In this document: in pieces, positions 28,830 to 38,677 of the stretch | Position numbering within the stretch: the stretch's first letter is position 1 | How the letters are laid out: every line of letters begins with the position of its first letter | Source: Gammaproteobacteria bacterium | GTDB taxonomy: Bacteria > Pseudomonadota > Gammaproteobacteria > Pseudomonadales > Pseudohongiellaceae | DNA length: 64,000 nucleotides | Direction: 5' to 3' | Assembly: GCA_029253585.1 (NCBI GenBank) | Contig: JAQWZF010000021.1 | Location: 214,874 to 278,873, forward strand | Notes under the pieces: generated by a model | Database searches by the model: none | Told to the model about the DNA's origin: nothing | Seen by the model: only the letters and a program-made list of their open reading frames with translations | Translations under genes and position numbers: made by a program

Positions 28830-30116
28830 ATGAAGGTATTAGTTATAGGCAGCGGCGGCCGCGAACATTCGCTTGCATGGAAGGCTGCGCAATCCAATTC
28901 GGTTGAGAAAGTTTTCGTGGCGCCAGGAAATGCTGGCACTAGGGGCGAGCCAAAACTAGAGAATGTCGCCTTCGACCCTCTGGATTTTTCCGCACTGGCC
29001 GACTTTGCAGAAAGTGAGGATATTAAACTCACTATAGTGGGACCTGAGGCACCTTTGGTAAAAGGCATTGTCGACTTCTTTCAGGAACGCGGCCTGCCCT
29101 GCTTCGGCCCATCCAAGAACGCGGCGCAGCTAGAAGGCTCCAAGGCCTTCACTAAAGACTTCCTCAGCAGACACAATATTCCTACCGCCTTCTACCAAAC
29201 CTTTACCGATGTACCAGCGGCTACAGCCTATATAGAAGAAAACGGTGCCCCAATTGTTATTAAAGCTGACGGCCTCGCTGCCGGAAAAGGCGTGATCGTT
29301 GCGCTGAGTGAGGCTGAAGCGATAGCGGCAGTCGAAGACATGCTTTCGGGCAATAAATTTGGCGACGCTGGCCATCGCGTCGTCATTGAGGGATTCCTCG
29401 AAGGCGAAGAGGCCAGCTTTATCGCCATGGTAGACGGACGCAATGTCTTGCCAATGGCTACCTCGCAGGACCATAAGGCTAGAGATGATGGCGACAAGGG
29501 GCCAAATACTGGCGGGATGGGAGCCTATTCTCCAGCACCGGTGGTAGACGACGCAATCTATCAGCGCATCATGGACCAGGTGATCCTGCCTACAGTTGTA
29601 GGCATGGCCGCAGATGGTAACGACTACACAGGCTTTCTCTATGCTGGCTTGATGATTACCGAGAGCGGTGAGATTAATGTCGTCGAGTTCAATTGCCGTT
29701 TCGGCGACCCTGAGGCGCAGCCAGTCATGATGCGGCTGCAATCGGATCTGGTGCAGCATTGTCTTGCCGCCCTGGATCAATCGCTAGATACAGAACAAGC
29801 GCAATGGGACGACAGATCAGCCGTGGGTGTCGTGCTGGCGGCCGGTGGCTACCCCGCCTCCTACGGAAAGGGTTTCCAGATCAGCGGACTGGATCAAAGC
29901 CTGGGTGATCACCAGAAGATATTTCACGCAGGCACGGCAGAGAAAGATGGCACTGTCGTCACCAACGGCGGCAGAGTGCTCTCCGCCACGGCACTAGGCG
30001 CTAGCGCCTCCGAGGCTCAGGCCGAGGCCTACAAGGTCGTGCATCAGATTCATTGGGATGGCGTCTATTTTCGAAATGATATTGCCTATCGCGCCATTGC
30101 CAGAGAGAATAGCTAG
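28830..30116 (+). CDS. purD: Phosphoribosylamine-glycine ligase
   Basis: A 428-residue ATP-grasp enzyme joining glycine to phosphoribosylamine in purine synthesis. It has the N-terminal MKVLVIGSGGREHSLAWK, the glycine-rich KADGLAAGKGV ATP loop, and the signature RFGDPEAQPVMMRL. Full-length compared with the E. coli enzyme. It lies 38 bases after purH and 3 bases before coq7, so one transcript may include all three. Confidence 0.97.
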   Translation: MKVLVIGSGGREHSLAWKAAQSNSVEKVFVAPGNAGTRGEPKLENVAFDPLDFSALADFAESEDIKLTIVGPEAPLVKGIVDFFQERGLPCFGPSKNAAQLEGSKAFTKDFLSRHNIPTAFYQTFTDVPAATAYIEENGAPIVIKADGLAAGKGVIVALSEAEAIAAVEDMLSGNKFGDAGHRVVIEGFLEGEEASFIAMVDGRNVLPMATSQDHKARDDGDKGPNTGGMGAYSPAPVVDDAIYQRIMDQVILPTVVGMAADGNDYTGFLYAGLMITESGEINVVEFNCRFGDPEAQPVMMRLQSDLVQHCLAALDQSLDTEQAQWDDRSAVGVVLAAGGYPASYGKGFQISGLDQSLGDHQKIFHAGTAEKDGTVVTNGGRVLSATALGASASEAQAEAYKVVHQIHWDGVYFRNDIAYRAIARENS

Positions 30117-30119
30117 ACT

Positions 30120-30767
30120 ATGGCTACTAACTCACACCTAGATTTCTTCGACCGCGCCCTTGTCCAGTTCGATCAGGCGCTACGCAGCTGCGTGCCCGGT
30201 TCCAGCAACACACGACGCAGCTCACCAGGGGCCGCGCAGCAGGAGAAAGATCTCGATGAGACCCAGAGAAAACATATAGCAGGGCTGATGCGCATCAATC
30301 ACACCGGCGAGGTCTGCGCGCAGGCTCTCTATCAGGGCCAAGCAGCGACGGCCAAGTTGGATGATGTGCGCCAATCGATGGAAGAAGCAGCGGCGGAAGA
30401 AGTGGATCACCTGGCCTGGTGCGAGGAGCGCCTGCAGCAGCTGGATAGCCAACCTAGTGTATTAAACCCGATCTGGTATACCTTATCTTTTGGTATGGGC
30501 GCGATAGCCGGTCTGGCTGGGGACAGATGGAGCCTGGGCTTTGTCGCCGAAACCGAGGATCAGGTGTGCGAACACCTCGAAGATCATCTGCAGCAACTAC
30601 CCGAGAACGACAGTAAGAGCCGCGCGATACTGGAGCAGATGATTGCGGATGAAAAGCATCACGGAGACTCGGCGCGCGATGCCGGCGGCGCCGAATTACC
30701 TGCTCCTATCAAGCAGGCTATGACAGTCATGTCCGAGGTGATGAAGAAATCGACGTATCGAATCTGA
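30120..30767 (+). CDS. coq7: 2-nonaprenyl-3-methyl-6-methoxy-1,4-benzoquinol hydroxylase (demethoxyubiquinone hydroxylase)
   Basis: A 215-residue di-iron hydroxylase of ubiquinone synthesis, bound to the inner face of the membrane. The two iron-binding repeats are visible: the first glutamate in [16 protein letters not shown] with [18 protein letters not shown], and the second pair in [17 protein letters not shown] with [12 protein letters not shown]. Start ATG is 3 bases after the purD stop. Aerobic ubiquinone synthesis is implied, since Coq7 needs oxygen. It converges on osmC. Confidence 0.94.
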   Translation: MATNSHLDFFDRALVQFDQALRSCVPGSSNTRRSSPGAAQQEKDLDETQRKHIAGLMRINHTGEVCAQALYQGQAATAKLDDVRQSMEEAAAEEVDHLAWCEERLQQLDSQPSVLNPIWYTLSFGMGAIAGLAGDRWSLGFVAETEDQVCEHLEDHLQQLPENDSKSRAILEQMIADEKHHGDSARDAGGAELPAPIKQAMTVMSEVMKKSTYRI

Positions 30768-30792
30768 TACCACTGAGCTCCACGCAATCTCT

Positions 30793-31221
30793 CTAGCCTT
30801 CCACCTCAATTACCTCAAAATCATGGGTCACTTTAACGCCCGCATTCTTCATCATGATAGAGGCTGAGCAGTACTTATCAGCCGAAAGCTCAACCGCTCG
30901 CTTAACGTGCTTCTCGCTCAGATCGATACCGGTGACCTTGAAGTGCAGATGCATCGACTCGAACACAGCCGGTGTCGTATCTACCCGCTCGGCGGTGACC
31001 TCTGCCTCACAGACGGTAACCCTTTGCTTAGCCTTCTTCAATATCGTCACTACATCGTAGGATGAGCAACTACCAACACCAAGCGCCATCAACTCCATCG
31101 GGCGCATACCCATATTTCTTCCGCCACTTGCCGGTGCGCCATCCAGCACAATCGCGTGCCCGCTGTCCGATTCAGCTACAAACATCACGTCCTCAACCCA
31201 GTTTACTCTCGCTTTCATCAA
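30793..31221 (-). CDS. OsmC/YhfA-family protein
   Basis: A 142-residue protein of the OsmC fold, closest to YhfA. Two conserved cysteines, Cys52 in GVGSCSSYDVV and Cys118 in KYCSASIMM, match the thiol pair used by the OsmC/Ohr superfamily for peroxide reduction, though the YhfA branch has no firm function. Its promoter is in the 315-base gap shared with the divergent crp gene, a gene pairing conserved in Pseudomonas-like genomes. It starts with two ATGs; the first, at 31221, is used here. Confidence 0.9.
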   Translation of the reverse strand: MMKARVNWVEDVMFVAESDSGHAIVLDGAPASGGRNMGMRPMELMALGVGSCSSYDVVTILKKAKQRVTVCEAEVTAERVDTTPAVFESMHLHFKVTGIDLSEKHVKRAVELSADKYCSASIMMKNAGVKVTHDFEVIEVEG

Positions 31222-31434
31222 AATTTTATCCTGTGTAAATACTCTGTAGATTCGTAATCTAACCGCAATCGGCCAAGGCAGTCGCCAAACTTCAAGAAAA
31301 CTTCAGCACCTACTGACACTGATAAGTATATGAAAAACCGCGCAAGGTTAACACAATTAACATGAGCCGCTAACAGAGCAGAAGCTTAGCTAAGAAAATT
31401 TTTTCCTCCCAATTGACACAGAACACGCAGCCGA

Positions 31435-31462
31435 TTGAAGCCGGTCGGATATCACGTATTAT
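31435..31462 (+). promoter_or_regulatory. Putative sigma-70 promoter of crp
   Basis: The -35 element is TTGAAG (31435-31440), followed by a 16-base spacer and -10 element TATTAT (31457-31462). Transcription should start near 31469, about 68 bases before the crp ATG. A symmetric CRP-like operator sits exactly over the predicted start. The rest of the 31222-31536 gap is AT-rich. I see no other clear element there, although the osmC promoter must lie in its left part. Confidence 0.55.
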
Positions 31463-31482
31463 TGTGATCGGTATCTCACAAT
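31461..31482. promoter_or_regulatory. CRP-like palindromic operator overlapping the crp transcription start
   Basis: Perfect inverted arms ATTGTGA and TCACAAT are separated by 8 bases, giving a 22-base dyad. The arms match the CRP half-site TGTGA, but the standard spacer is 6 bases, so affinity could be lower or another CRP-family protein may be preferred. A further TGTGA half-site begins near 31495. Its place over the predicted start suggests that Crp represses its own gene. Confidence 0.55.
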
Positions 31483-31536
31483 TGCGACTAGAATGTGATA
31501 TGCATTTAACTGCTAGAAGAAGCAGGAGTTTTTCCA

Positions 31537-32196
31537 ATGGCACTAATGGCCATTACACCGCATATCGAAGACTTGGATAACTTTTTATCCCATTGCCATC
31601 GTAAGCGATATCCAAATCGCGCCACCATTATCTATGAGGGTGATAAATGCGACACCTTGTATTACATCATCAAGGGATCGGTTTCCGTTATTCTCGAAGA
31701 TGACGAGGGCAAGGAAGTGGTCATCGCTTGCTTAAACCCTGGCGACTTCTTTGAGGAAATGGGTCTGTTTGAAAAGGCGGAAGAACGCAGCGCCTGGTGC
31801 CGTGCCAGAAATGCCTGCGAGGTTGCAGAAATCAGCTATACGAACTTCAATACCTATATACGTTCGCACCCGGAAATCGTATTCACAATCGGCCAGCAGA
31901 TGGCACATCGTCTGCGCAACACGACGCGCAAGGTCGGCGATTTGGCCTTCTATGATGTAACCGGTCGCATCGCGAGGACACGAATCGATCTGAGCAAAGA
32001 ACCCGATGCCATGACTCATCCTGAAGGCATGCAGATCAAAATAACGCGGCAAGAGATAGGCAGGTTAGTTAACTGCTCCCGAGAGATGGCAGGGCGCGTT
32101 TTGAAGACTCTGGAAGAACAGCATCTAATAAGCGTTAGCGGAAAGACCATCGTCGTCTTCGGCACACGTTTGAAGCGACTCGCCAACCCCATCTAG
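31537..32196 (+). CDS. crp: cAMP receptor protein (Crp/Vfr family)
   Basis: A 219-residue global regulator. The N-terminal cyclic-nucleotide domain contains [37 protein letters not shown] residues. The Arg-Ser of ERSAW is the cAMP phosphate-binding pair. The C-terminal winged helix has [20 protein letters not shown], whose Arg-Glu is the TGTGA-recognition pair of E. coli Crp. AGGAG lies 8 bases before the ATG. It converges on trpC with a 4-base overlap of the stops, and is divergent from osmC as in Pseudomonas vfr. It is probably autoregulated through the palindrome at 31461. Confidence 0.94.
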   Translation: MALMAITPHIEDLDNFLSHCHRKRYPNRATIIYEGDKCDTLYYIIKGSVSVILEDDEGKEVVIACLNPGDFFEEMGLFEKAEERSAWCRARNACEVAEISYTNFNTYIRSHPEIVFTIGQQMAHRLRNTTRKVGDLAFYDVTGRIARTRIDLSKEPDAMTHPEGMQIKITRQEIGRLVNCSREMAGRVLKTLEEQHLISVSGKTIVVFGTRLKRLANPI

Positions 32197-32987
32197 AACA
32201 TAACTTCCTTCAGCTGTGCCCCTGGACTAGGCGCGCGCATGAATGACTCCCCTACCAGAAAACCATAGATCCCCGCCTGGGTCATAGTGCGAACATCATC
32301 TCGCGTGTGAATACCACTTTCGGTAATTAGTACTTTTCCGGCGGGCACCAGCTTGGCCAGATCTAGAGTGGTTTGCAGGCTGGTCTCGAAGGTGTGCAGG
32401 TTTCTATTATTGATGCCAATGAGGTCCGTCTTCAACTGCAGGGCCTGCTCCAGCTCACTGTGGTTGTGCACTTCCACCAGGATGTCGATATCGATCTCGT
32501 TGGCATAGCTGGCCAAGTCTATCAGCTGTGCACCGTGCAGTGCGGAGACGATAAGTAGAATACAGTCGGCACCCAAGGCCTTCGATTCGGCGATCTGGTA
32601 GGTATCGATCATGAAATCCTTGCGAATCACGGGCAGTAAGCAAGCAGCCCTGGCCTGCAAGAGATACTCATTCGAGCCTTGAAAATAGTTTTCATCTGTC
32701 AACACGGAGATGCAGCTCGCACCCGCCGCCTCATAGTCAGCCGCGTGGGCCGCAGGCTGAAAATCTTCACGAATCAGACCCTTCGACGGCGAAGCCTTCT
32801 TGATCTCTGCAATCACAGCAACTTGCTGCGCCTGCACGCGATCACGCACCGCCTTGGCGAAGGGCCGAACCTGACCTGCCGCAGGGAATCGAGATTCCAG
32901 CTCGGACTGAGAAACGACAGCTTTTGCCGCATCGACCTCCTGGTGCTTGGTCGCAATGATTTGTTCAAGAATTGTAGCTTTTGACAA
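32193..32987 (-). CDS. trpC: Indole-3-glycerol-phosphate synthase
   Basis: A 264-residue TIM-barrel enzyme for the penultimate part of tryptophan synthesis. Start [18 protein letters not shown], the [14 protein letters not shown] catalytic Lys region, [26 protein letters not shown] and [15 protein letters not shown] are present. It is the monofunctional form, not fused to TrpF. It is the last gene of trpGDC on the minus strand, 33 bases after trpD. Confidence 0.96.
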   Translation of the reverse strand: MSKATILEQIIATKHQEVDAAKAVVSQSELESRFPAAGQVRPFAKAVRDRVQAQQVAVIAEIKKASPSKGLIREDFQPAAHAADYEAAGASCISVLTDENYFQGSNEYLLQARAACLLPVIRKDFMIDTYQIAESKALGADCILLIVSALHGAQLIDLASYANEIDIDILVEVHNHSELEQALQLKTDLIGINNRNLHTFETSLQTTLDLAKLVPAGKVLITESGIHTRDDVRTMTQAGIYGFLVGESFMRAPSPGAQLKEVMF

Positions 32988-33020
32988 AATGAGTACTCGC
33001 TATACTGTGATGATGTGAAT

Positions 33021-34049
33021 CTATGTCTGAACCGATTGAGTGAATTCGACCAGCTCTTCAAGCTTAGTCAGGGCCTGCCCGGTCTTTAGAATCTCCCGAG
33101 CCTTGGTGACACCGGAGGCAAGATCGCTCACCAGATCAGCCGCATAGATCGCGGCACCGGCATTTAAAGCCACGATATCCGCAGCAGCTTGATTCTTATT
33201 GGCAAGAGCATCCTTAAGCATCGCCAGGCTAGCCTCGGCACTATTGATCTGCAGCATCGAATAGTCTGCATAGCTCGCTATACCGAAATCTGCAGGCTCC
33301 ACGGAATATAGCGATATTTTGCCATCGCGTAACTCACCTATTGTCGACGGCGCCGCGATACTGATCTCATCCAGGCCGTCTTCGGCTGCCACTATCAAGA
33401 CGTGGTTGCTTCCCAGTTCCTTAAAAACTTCCAGCATAGACGGAATCCAAGCGGCGTCGAAGACACCGATAATTTGATTTGGTGCGACAGCAGGATTGGT
33501 AAGTGGGCCCAAGAGATTAAATACTGTTCTTACGCCAATCTCTTTTCGCGCAGTAATGACATGTTTCATGGCACTGTGGTGCGCAGGGGCAAACATAAAT
33601 CCGATTCCTACCTGCTCTATCGTCGCCGCAACATCATCGGCACTAAGGCTCAGATTTACCCCCGCCGCCTCTAACACATCGGCACTGCCGCTGGTACTTG
33701 TCGCTCCTCGATTGCCATGTTTTGCCACCTTCGCGCCCGCGCAGGCGGCGACAAAAGCGGATGCCGTAGACACGTTAAATTTATTGGAACCACTGCCTCC
33801 CGTTCCACAGGTATCGACCAGGTGAGGACTATCGGAAAGCTTTACTCCCGTCGCCAGTTCGCGCATCACCGTTGCACCGCCCAATATCTCTTGCGTCTTC
33901 ACGCCTTTCATTTGTAGGCCGACGAGGAAGGCGGCATTCTGCGCATCGGTGGATTGACCCGACATTATTTCGTGCATCACCGAGATCATCTGCTGGGTTT
34001 CTAAATCACTGCCTGTGGTGACCGCCTTGATCGCTTCTCTTATGTTCAT
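33021..34049 (-). CDS. trpD: Anthranilate phosphoribosyltransferase
   Basis: A 342-residue enzyme transferring phosphoribose to anthranilate. It has the PRPP-binding glycine-rich DTCGTGGSGSNKFNVSTASAF segment (KHGNRGATSTSGSADVLEA follows) and RTVFNLLGPLTNP near the middle. Complete and full-length. It lies in the trpG-trpD-trpC operon, 59 bases after trpG. Confidence 0.96.
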   Translation of the reverse strand: MNIREAIKAVTTGSDLETQQMISVMHEIMSGQSTDAQNAAFLVGLQMKGVKTQEILGGATVMRELATGVKLSDSPHLVDTCGTGGSGSNKFNVSTASAFVAACAGAKVAKHGNRGATSTSGSADVLEAAGVNLSLSADDVAATIEQVGIGFMFAPAHHSAMKHVITARKEIGVRTVFNLLGPLTNPAVAPNQIIGVFDAAWIPSMLEVFKELGSNHVLIVAAEDGLDEISIAAPSTIGELRDGKISLYSVEPADFGIASYADYSMLQINSAEASLAMLKDALANKNQAAADIVALNAGAAIYAADLVSDLASGVTKAREILKTGQALTKLEELVEFTQSVQT

Positions 34050-34108
34050 GGCCTCTTTCCGTTATCTTTATTATTTTCTATTTCTTATTCTTGCTTAAAA
34101 ACTCTATT

Positions 34109-34693
34109 CTAGGAATTACGACTCAAGAAGTTATTCAGCAGCGCATGCCCGTGCTCGCTGAGAATAGACTCTGGATGAAACTGAACGCCCTCAACTGCTA
34201 GCTCTTTGTGACGCACACCCATTATCTCATCGATGTCGCCATTCTCATCTTCGGTCCAGGCGGTAACATCGAGACAGTCCGGCAAGCTCTTTGCATCGAT
34301 AACGAGCGAGTGATAGCGAGTCGCCGTAAAGGGCATGGTCAAGTCTGTAAACACACCCTGACCGCTGTGATGAATTGCAGACAATTTGCCATGCATCACT
34401 TTCTTCGCGCGTATTATCTTTCCTCCATACACTTGACCGATGCTCTGATGACCGAGGCATATACCAAGCAGGGGAATCTTGCCCGCGAAATGACTAATGA
34501 CTTCCATGGAGATGCCCGCCTCCGTGGGAGTGCAGGGCCCTGGAGAGATGACAATCTGCGCAGGGCTCAATGACTCTATCTCAGCTATCGAGATAGCATC
34601 GTTGCGAAATACTTGCACATTCGCACCCAACTCACCAAGATACTGCACCACGTTATAGGTGAAGGAATCGTAATTATCGATCATCAATAGCAC
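34109..34693 (-). CDS. trpG: Anthranilate synthase glutamine amidotransferase component
   Basis: A 194-residue class I glutaminase that feeds ammonia to TrpE. The open frame runs back to 34804, but a GTG at 34693 gives the conserved [14 protein letters not shown] start and has TGAGGA about 8 bases upstream. The nucleophile is Cys79 in GICLGHQ, and the His-Glu pair is in VQFHPESIL. It heads trpGDC. Its partner gene trpE lies 1.6 kb away, separated by the photolyase gene on the opposite strand. Confidence 0.94.
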   Translation of the reverse strand: MLLMIDNYDSFTYNVVQYLGELGANVQVFRNDAISIAEIESLSPAQIVISPGPCTPTEAGISMEVISHFAGKIPLLGICLGHQSIGQVYGGKIIRAKKVMHGKLSAIHHSGQGVFTDLTMPFTATRYHSLVIDAKSLPDCLDVTAWTEDENGDIDEIMGVRHKELAVEGVQFHPESILSEHGHALLNNFLSRNS

Positions 34694-34838
34694 TACGCCA
34701 ATCCTCATCATTGACCAAATTTCGAGAGCGCCAATCATAGCAGTCCGAGGGAATTCTGTCTTGAATCGGCGCAATGATCCTAAAGGCAGAATTCGGCGTA
34801 TCACAGCTTAACAATCAACATAATCCAGCAGAGAAGCC

Positions 34839-36266
34839 GTGCCAGAACGAACTGTAATCATGTGGTTTCGCCAGGACCTGCGTCTGGGCGACAACCCCGC
34901 CCTACTCGCCGCCATCGAACAAGGCCGCGTCTTGCCACTATTTATTCTCGACGAAGGTGCAGACTGGGCACCCGGGGCGGCATCACGGTGGTGGCTACAT
35001 CATTCACTAAGCGCCCTGAATGAATCCTTGCAGGGAAATTTATGGGTCCTGAAGGGGGATGCGGGGCAGCTACTCCCGCAGTTTGCGAAAGACCACGGTG
35101 CGAGCCATGTCTTCTGGAATCGCTGCTACGAGCCATCGCGAATAGCTCGGGACAGCCTTCTCAAACAAACTCTCAAAGAAATCGAGATAACGCCTGGCAG
35201 CTACAACGGCAGCCTAATCTGGGAGCCATGGGAAAATCTCAAGAAGGATGGAACACCCTATAAGGTCTTCACCCCCTTCTACAAGTACGCCATTAGCAAC
35301 AATCCACCTGCGCCGCCCAGCCATATACCCATTCAGAATCTGGACAGCGTCGAGTGCAGCCAAGACGCGGACAGGATCGAGCGACTTGGACTGCTACCCA
35401 AAATTAGCTGGTATGAAGAAATGACTGCGACCTGGCAACCCGGTGAGACCGGAGCCAGACAGAAACTAGAGCATTTCATCGAGAACGGCCTGCATGACTA
35501 CCGCAAAGGTCGAGACTTTCCCGCAAAACGCAGCGTTTCGATGCTATCTCCCCACCTACACTTCGGTGAAATTTCCCCAAAAGAGGCTGCCCAAGCGGTC
35601 AAACAAGCCGGCGAGATCGACACGAATGAAGAACAGGCAGAGCATTTCGTTCGCGAGCTGATCTGGAGAGAATTCTCCTACTACTCCCTCTATCACACTC
35701 CACATCTTTGCCGAGAGAACATAAAAGCACAGTTCAACCGTTTCCCCTGGGCCGCTGATGAAGCCAGCCTGCTGTTATGGCAGAAGGGTCAGACAGGATT
35801 CCCGCTGATAGACGCCGGCATGAGAGAACTGTGGCAGACCGGCTATATGCACAATCGTGTGCGCATGATAGTGGGATCTTTTCTGGTGAAGAATCTAATG
35901 ATTCACTGGCTGGAAGGTGCACGCTGGTTCTGGGATTGTCTGGTTGATGCCGACCTCGCCAATAATAGCTGTAGCTGGCAATGGGTCGCGGGAAGCGGTG
36001 CCGACGCCGCGCCCTACTTTCGCATTTTCAATCCGGTAACCCAATCGCAGAGATTCGACCCCCAGGGAAGCTATATTCGCAAGTACGTGCCTGAGCTGGC
36101 AGGCTTGTCCAACAAGGCGATTCACGACCCAAGCTCGGTCACTCAGGAGGAGCTGCAGCAGGCGGGTGTTATTCTGGGAGAGGACTATCCAAGGGCAATA
36201 GTAGATCTAAAGGAAAGCAGAGTACGCGCACTCGACGCTTACAAGTCTCTGGCCGATCAGGGCTAG
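34839..36266 (+). CDS. phrB: Deoxyribodipyrimidine photolyase (CPD photolyase class I)
   Basis: A 475-residue light-driven DNA repair flavoprotein. The N-terminal antenna-binding domain starts IMWFRQDLRLGDNPAL. The C-terminal FAD domain contains FPLIDAGMRELWQTGYMHNRVRMI, KNLMIHW, and the WQWVAGSGADAAPYFRIFNP segment typical of CPD photolyases. The frame begins with GTG at 34839; an ATG at 34860 would delete seven residues. It lies in opposite orientation between trpE and trpGDC. Confidence 0.94.
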   Translation: MPERTVIMWFRQDLRLGDNPALLAAIEQGRVLPLFILDEGADWAPGAASRWWLHHSLSALNESLQGNLWVLKGDAGQLLPQFAKDHGASHVFWNRCYEPSRIARDSLLKQTLKEIEITPGSYNGSLIWEPWENLKKDGTPYKVFTPFYKYAISNNPPAPPSHIPIQNLDSVECSQDADRIERLGLLPKISWYEEMTATWQPGETGARQKLEHFIENGLHDYRKGRDFPAKRSVSMLSPHLHFGEISPKEAAQAVKQAGEIDTNEEQAEHFVRELIWREFSYYSLYHTPHLCRENIKAQFNRFPWAADEASLLLWQKGQTGFPLIDAGMRELWQTGYMHNRVRMIVGSFLVKNLMIHWLEGARWFWDCLVDADLANNSCSWQWVAGSGADAAPYFRIFNPVTQSQRFDPQGSYIRKYVPELAGLSNKAIHDPSSVTQEELQQAGVILGEDYPRAIVDLKESRVRALDAYKSLADQG

Positions 36267-36279
36267 AGACACACCACGC

Positions 36280-37782
36280 TCACTCTACCGACAGTTCGTT
36301 GTTGGCCATCTGCACCGCGCGAACGATTGCCCTGGCCTTGTTCTGGGTTTCTTCCCACTCCATCTGCGGCTGTGAGTCGGCTACGATTCCTGCCCCGGCC
36401 TGCACATAGAGCTTCTGATTCTTGATTACCGCCGTTCGAATGGCGATGGCCATATCCATATTGTCATTCCAGCCCAAATAGCCCATGGCTCCCCCATAGA
36501 TGCCACGCTTATCTGGCTCTAACTCGTCGATGATTTCCATCGCTCGCACCTTCGGAGCGCCGCTCAGAGTCCCGACCGGCAAGGTTGCCTGCAGAACGTC
36601 CAGCGCAGTTTTGTCATCTCGCATTTCGCTTTCGACAATCGATGCAATATGCATCACATGAGAATAGCGCTCGACAAACATCTGCTTGGGTACCGTGACC
36701 GATCCAGTCTTGGATACTCTTCCTGAATCATTGCGACTAAGATCGATGAGCATAAGATGCTCGGCGATTTCCTTAGCGTCGGCCAAAAGATCCTCTTCCA
36801 AAGCGAGATCTTCCGCCTCGCTATTGCCGCGTTTACGCGTGCCCGCCAGAGGACGCACCGTAATCTTTCCCTCCTCGACCCGGGCCAGTATCTCAGGCGA
36901 GGCGCTGACCACATGGTGATCGCCAAGATCGAAGTAGACCATATACGGAGAGGGGTTCAAAAAGCGCAGGGCTCTATACAGATTAAGTGGATCGCCCGAG
37001 AAGGGCACCGACATGCGCTGCGCCAGCACGACCTGCATGACGTCACCCGCCACTATGTATTCTTTAATTTTCTCAACGGCCTGCTGATAGCCCTGCTGTG
37101 AGAAGTAATGTGAGAAATCTGCCTCTCCAACCGTCTTTGATTCATGAAGTTTCGGCAAGGGTACCGGCTTGTTCAATTGCTCCTGCAAGAAATCCAGACG
37201 CCTCTGCGCGCTAGCGTAGGCATCTACTTCAGCTGGGTCAACAGTGATTACGAAGCAGATCGTCCCGCTGAGGTTATCAAATACCACGATCTCTTCGGAT
37301 AACATCAACAAAATATCAGGAGTCGCGATCTCGTCTCTGGCGGTAGATGGCCCTATGCTAGTCTCTACGAAGCGCACGGTATCGTAGGAAAAATAACCGA
37401 CCAGGCCACCGCTGAACCTCTGGCCATCGGGAACCTCAGCAACCTTGAACCGATTCTTAAACGCGGCAATAAATTCGAAAGGGTCGTCTGTTTCTACTTC
37501 TTCTACGGTGTCGTCTTCTACCTCGACCGTCACCCTAGCTCCGACAACACGCAGTATGGTGGAACAAGGAAGGCCGATTATGGAATAGCGGCCCCACTTT
37601 TCGCCGCCCTGTACCGACTCGAAGAAGTAGCTATGTTTGCCATCACTGTTGCTCTTGCACAGCTTTAGATAGGTGCTAAGCGGCGTTTCCGTATCGGCCA
37701 GCACTTCGCGCACAATAGGAATACGGTTATAGCCGGAATCGGCAAGCTTCTTAAACTTCTCTTCAGTCATTTGAGAATTCAC
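36280..37782 (-). CDS. trpE: Anthranilate synthase component I
   Basis: A 500-residue chorismate-utilising enzyme. The N-terminal regulatory domain has the tryptophan-feedback LLES-like region in the FFESVQGG segment. The C-terminal catalytic domain carries GDVMQVVLAQRMS, RPLAGTRKRG, LIDLSRNDSGRV and the ALPVGTLSGAPKVRAMEI-like signature (TLPVGTLSGAPKVRAMEI). Its start is 96 bases after rpe, so rpe and trpE may be co-transcribed, though an AT-rich hairpin lies between. No tryptophan-codon-rich leader peptide was found, so classic attenuation is not supported. Confidence 0.95.
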   Translation of the reverse strand: MNSQMTEEKFKKLADSGYNRIPIVREVLADTETPLSTYLKLCKSNSDGKHSYFFESVQGGEKWGRYSIIGLPCSTILRVVGARVTVEVEDDTVEEVETDDPFEFIAAFKNRFKVAEVPDGQRFSGGLVGYFSYDTVRFVETSIGPSTARDEIATPDILLMLSEEIVVFDNLSGTICFVITVDPAEVDAYASAQRRLDFLQEQLNKPVPLPKLHESKTVGEADFSHYFSQQGYQQAVEKIKEYIVAGDVMQVVLAQRMSVPFSGDPLNLYRALRFLNPSPYMVYFDLGDHHVVSASPEILARVEEGKITVRPLAGTRKRGNSEAEDLALEEDLLADAKEIAEHLMLIDLSRNDSGRVSKTGSVTVPKQMFVERYSHVMHIASIVESEMRDDKTALDVLQATLPVGTLSGAPKVRAMEIIDELEPDKRGIYGGAMGYLGWNDNMDMAIAIRTAVIKNQKLYVQAGAGIVADSQPQMEWEETQNKARAIVRAVQMANNELSVE

Positions 37783-37878
37783 ATGGATCTCGAATCAATT
37801 GCAGCAAAAAATAGAAACTATTTTAGACTTCGAGGCCTCGCTGATTTTTGCAGCGCGCAGGGCTGAAGCCAAAACTCC

Positions 37879-38562
37879 TTAGTGATGCTTATCGGGATCC
37901 TGTCCCAGCTGCGCACGCATCTCGGAGATCGTCGCGGCATAGTCATCGCTGTTAAAGATAGCCGAACCGGCAACGAACATGTCGGCGCCTGCATCCGCAA
38001 TTTCGCGAATATTCGACGCGCCAACACCGCCATCCACTTCGAGGCGAATAGAATAGTCGCTGTCGTCGATGAGTTCACGAACTTGCTCCAACTTCTTGAG
38101 CGTAGAGGGAATGAATTTCTGCCCTCCGAACCCTGGGTTAACCGACATCAATAGAATGACATCGACCTTGTCCATTAGATATTCGAGACAATCGATTGGC
38201 GTGCCGGGATTGAAAACTAGGCCAGATTTACAGCCCTGTTCGCGGATAAGTTGCAAGGAACGGTCGACGTGACCGGTGGCCTCGGGGTGAAAGCTAATAT
38301 AACTGGCCCCAGCCTTGGCGAAGTCCACGATCAGCTGATCGACCGGGCTTACCATTAGGTGCACATCGATTGGGGCGGTAATTTTGTGATTTCGTAGTGC
38401 CTGACAGACCATGGGCCCGATGGTGAGATTCGGAACATAGTGATTATCCATCACATCGAAATGAACTACGTCAGCGCCCGCATCCAATACAGCATTGACC
38501 TCTTCGCCGAGTCTAGCGAAGTCAGCAGATAGAATAGAGGGAGCGATTAAATAGTCTTTCAT
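37879..38562 (-). CDS. rpe: Ribulose-phosphate 3-epimerase
   Basis: A 227-residue TIM-barrel enzyme of the pentose phosphate pathway. The frame is open far upstream (to 38787), but the ATG at 38562 gives the conserved [21 protein letters not shown] start. The catalytic Asp in [17 protein letters not shown], metal His residues, and the signature [16 protein letters not shown] and VDGGVG are present. Gene order rpe-trpE without gph between them differs from Pseudomonas. Confidence 0.95.
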   Translation of the reverse strand: MKDYLIAPSILSADFARLGEEVNAVLDAGADVVHFDVMDNHYVPNLTIGPMVCQALRNHKITAPIDVHLMVSPVDQLIVDFAKAGASYISFHPEATGHVDRSLQLIREQGCKSGLVFNPGTPIDCLEYLMDKVDVILLMSVNPGFGGQKFIPSTLKKLEQVRELIDDSDYSIRLEVDGGVGASNIREIADAGADMFVAGSAIFNSDDYAATISEMRAQLGQDPDKHH

Positions 38563-38677
38563 TGCCAGGCCCATTTTGCAGAGTAGTTGAAGTAGGCATT
38601 TTACAGACAATGTCGGGACTTGTCCTGATGGATAGCCAAGATAACAAGGATAGCGAATATGCAGTGGCCGACTAGAT

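Noticed and set aside
29130..29780. A 216-residue minus-strand open frame
   Set aside because: Antisense shadow of purD, which is intact.
37783..37878. trp attenuator leader upstream of trpE
   Set aside because: No short frame with adjacent Trp codons; only a weak AT-rich hairpin (AAAATAG/CTATTTT).
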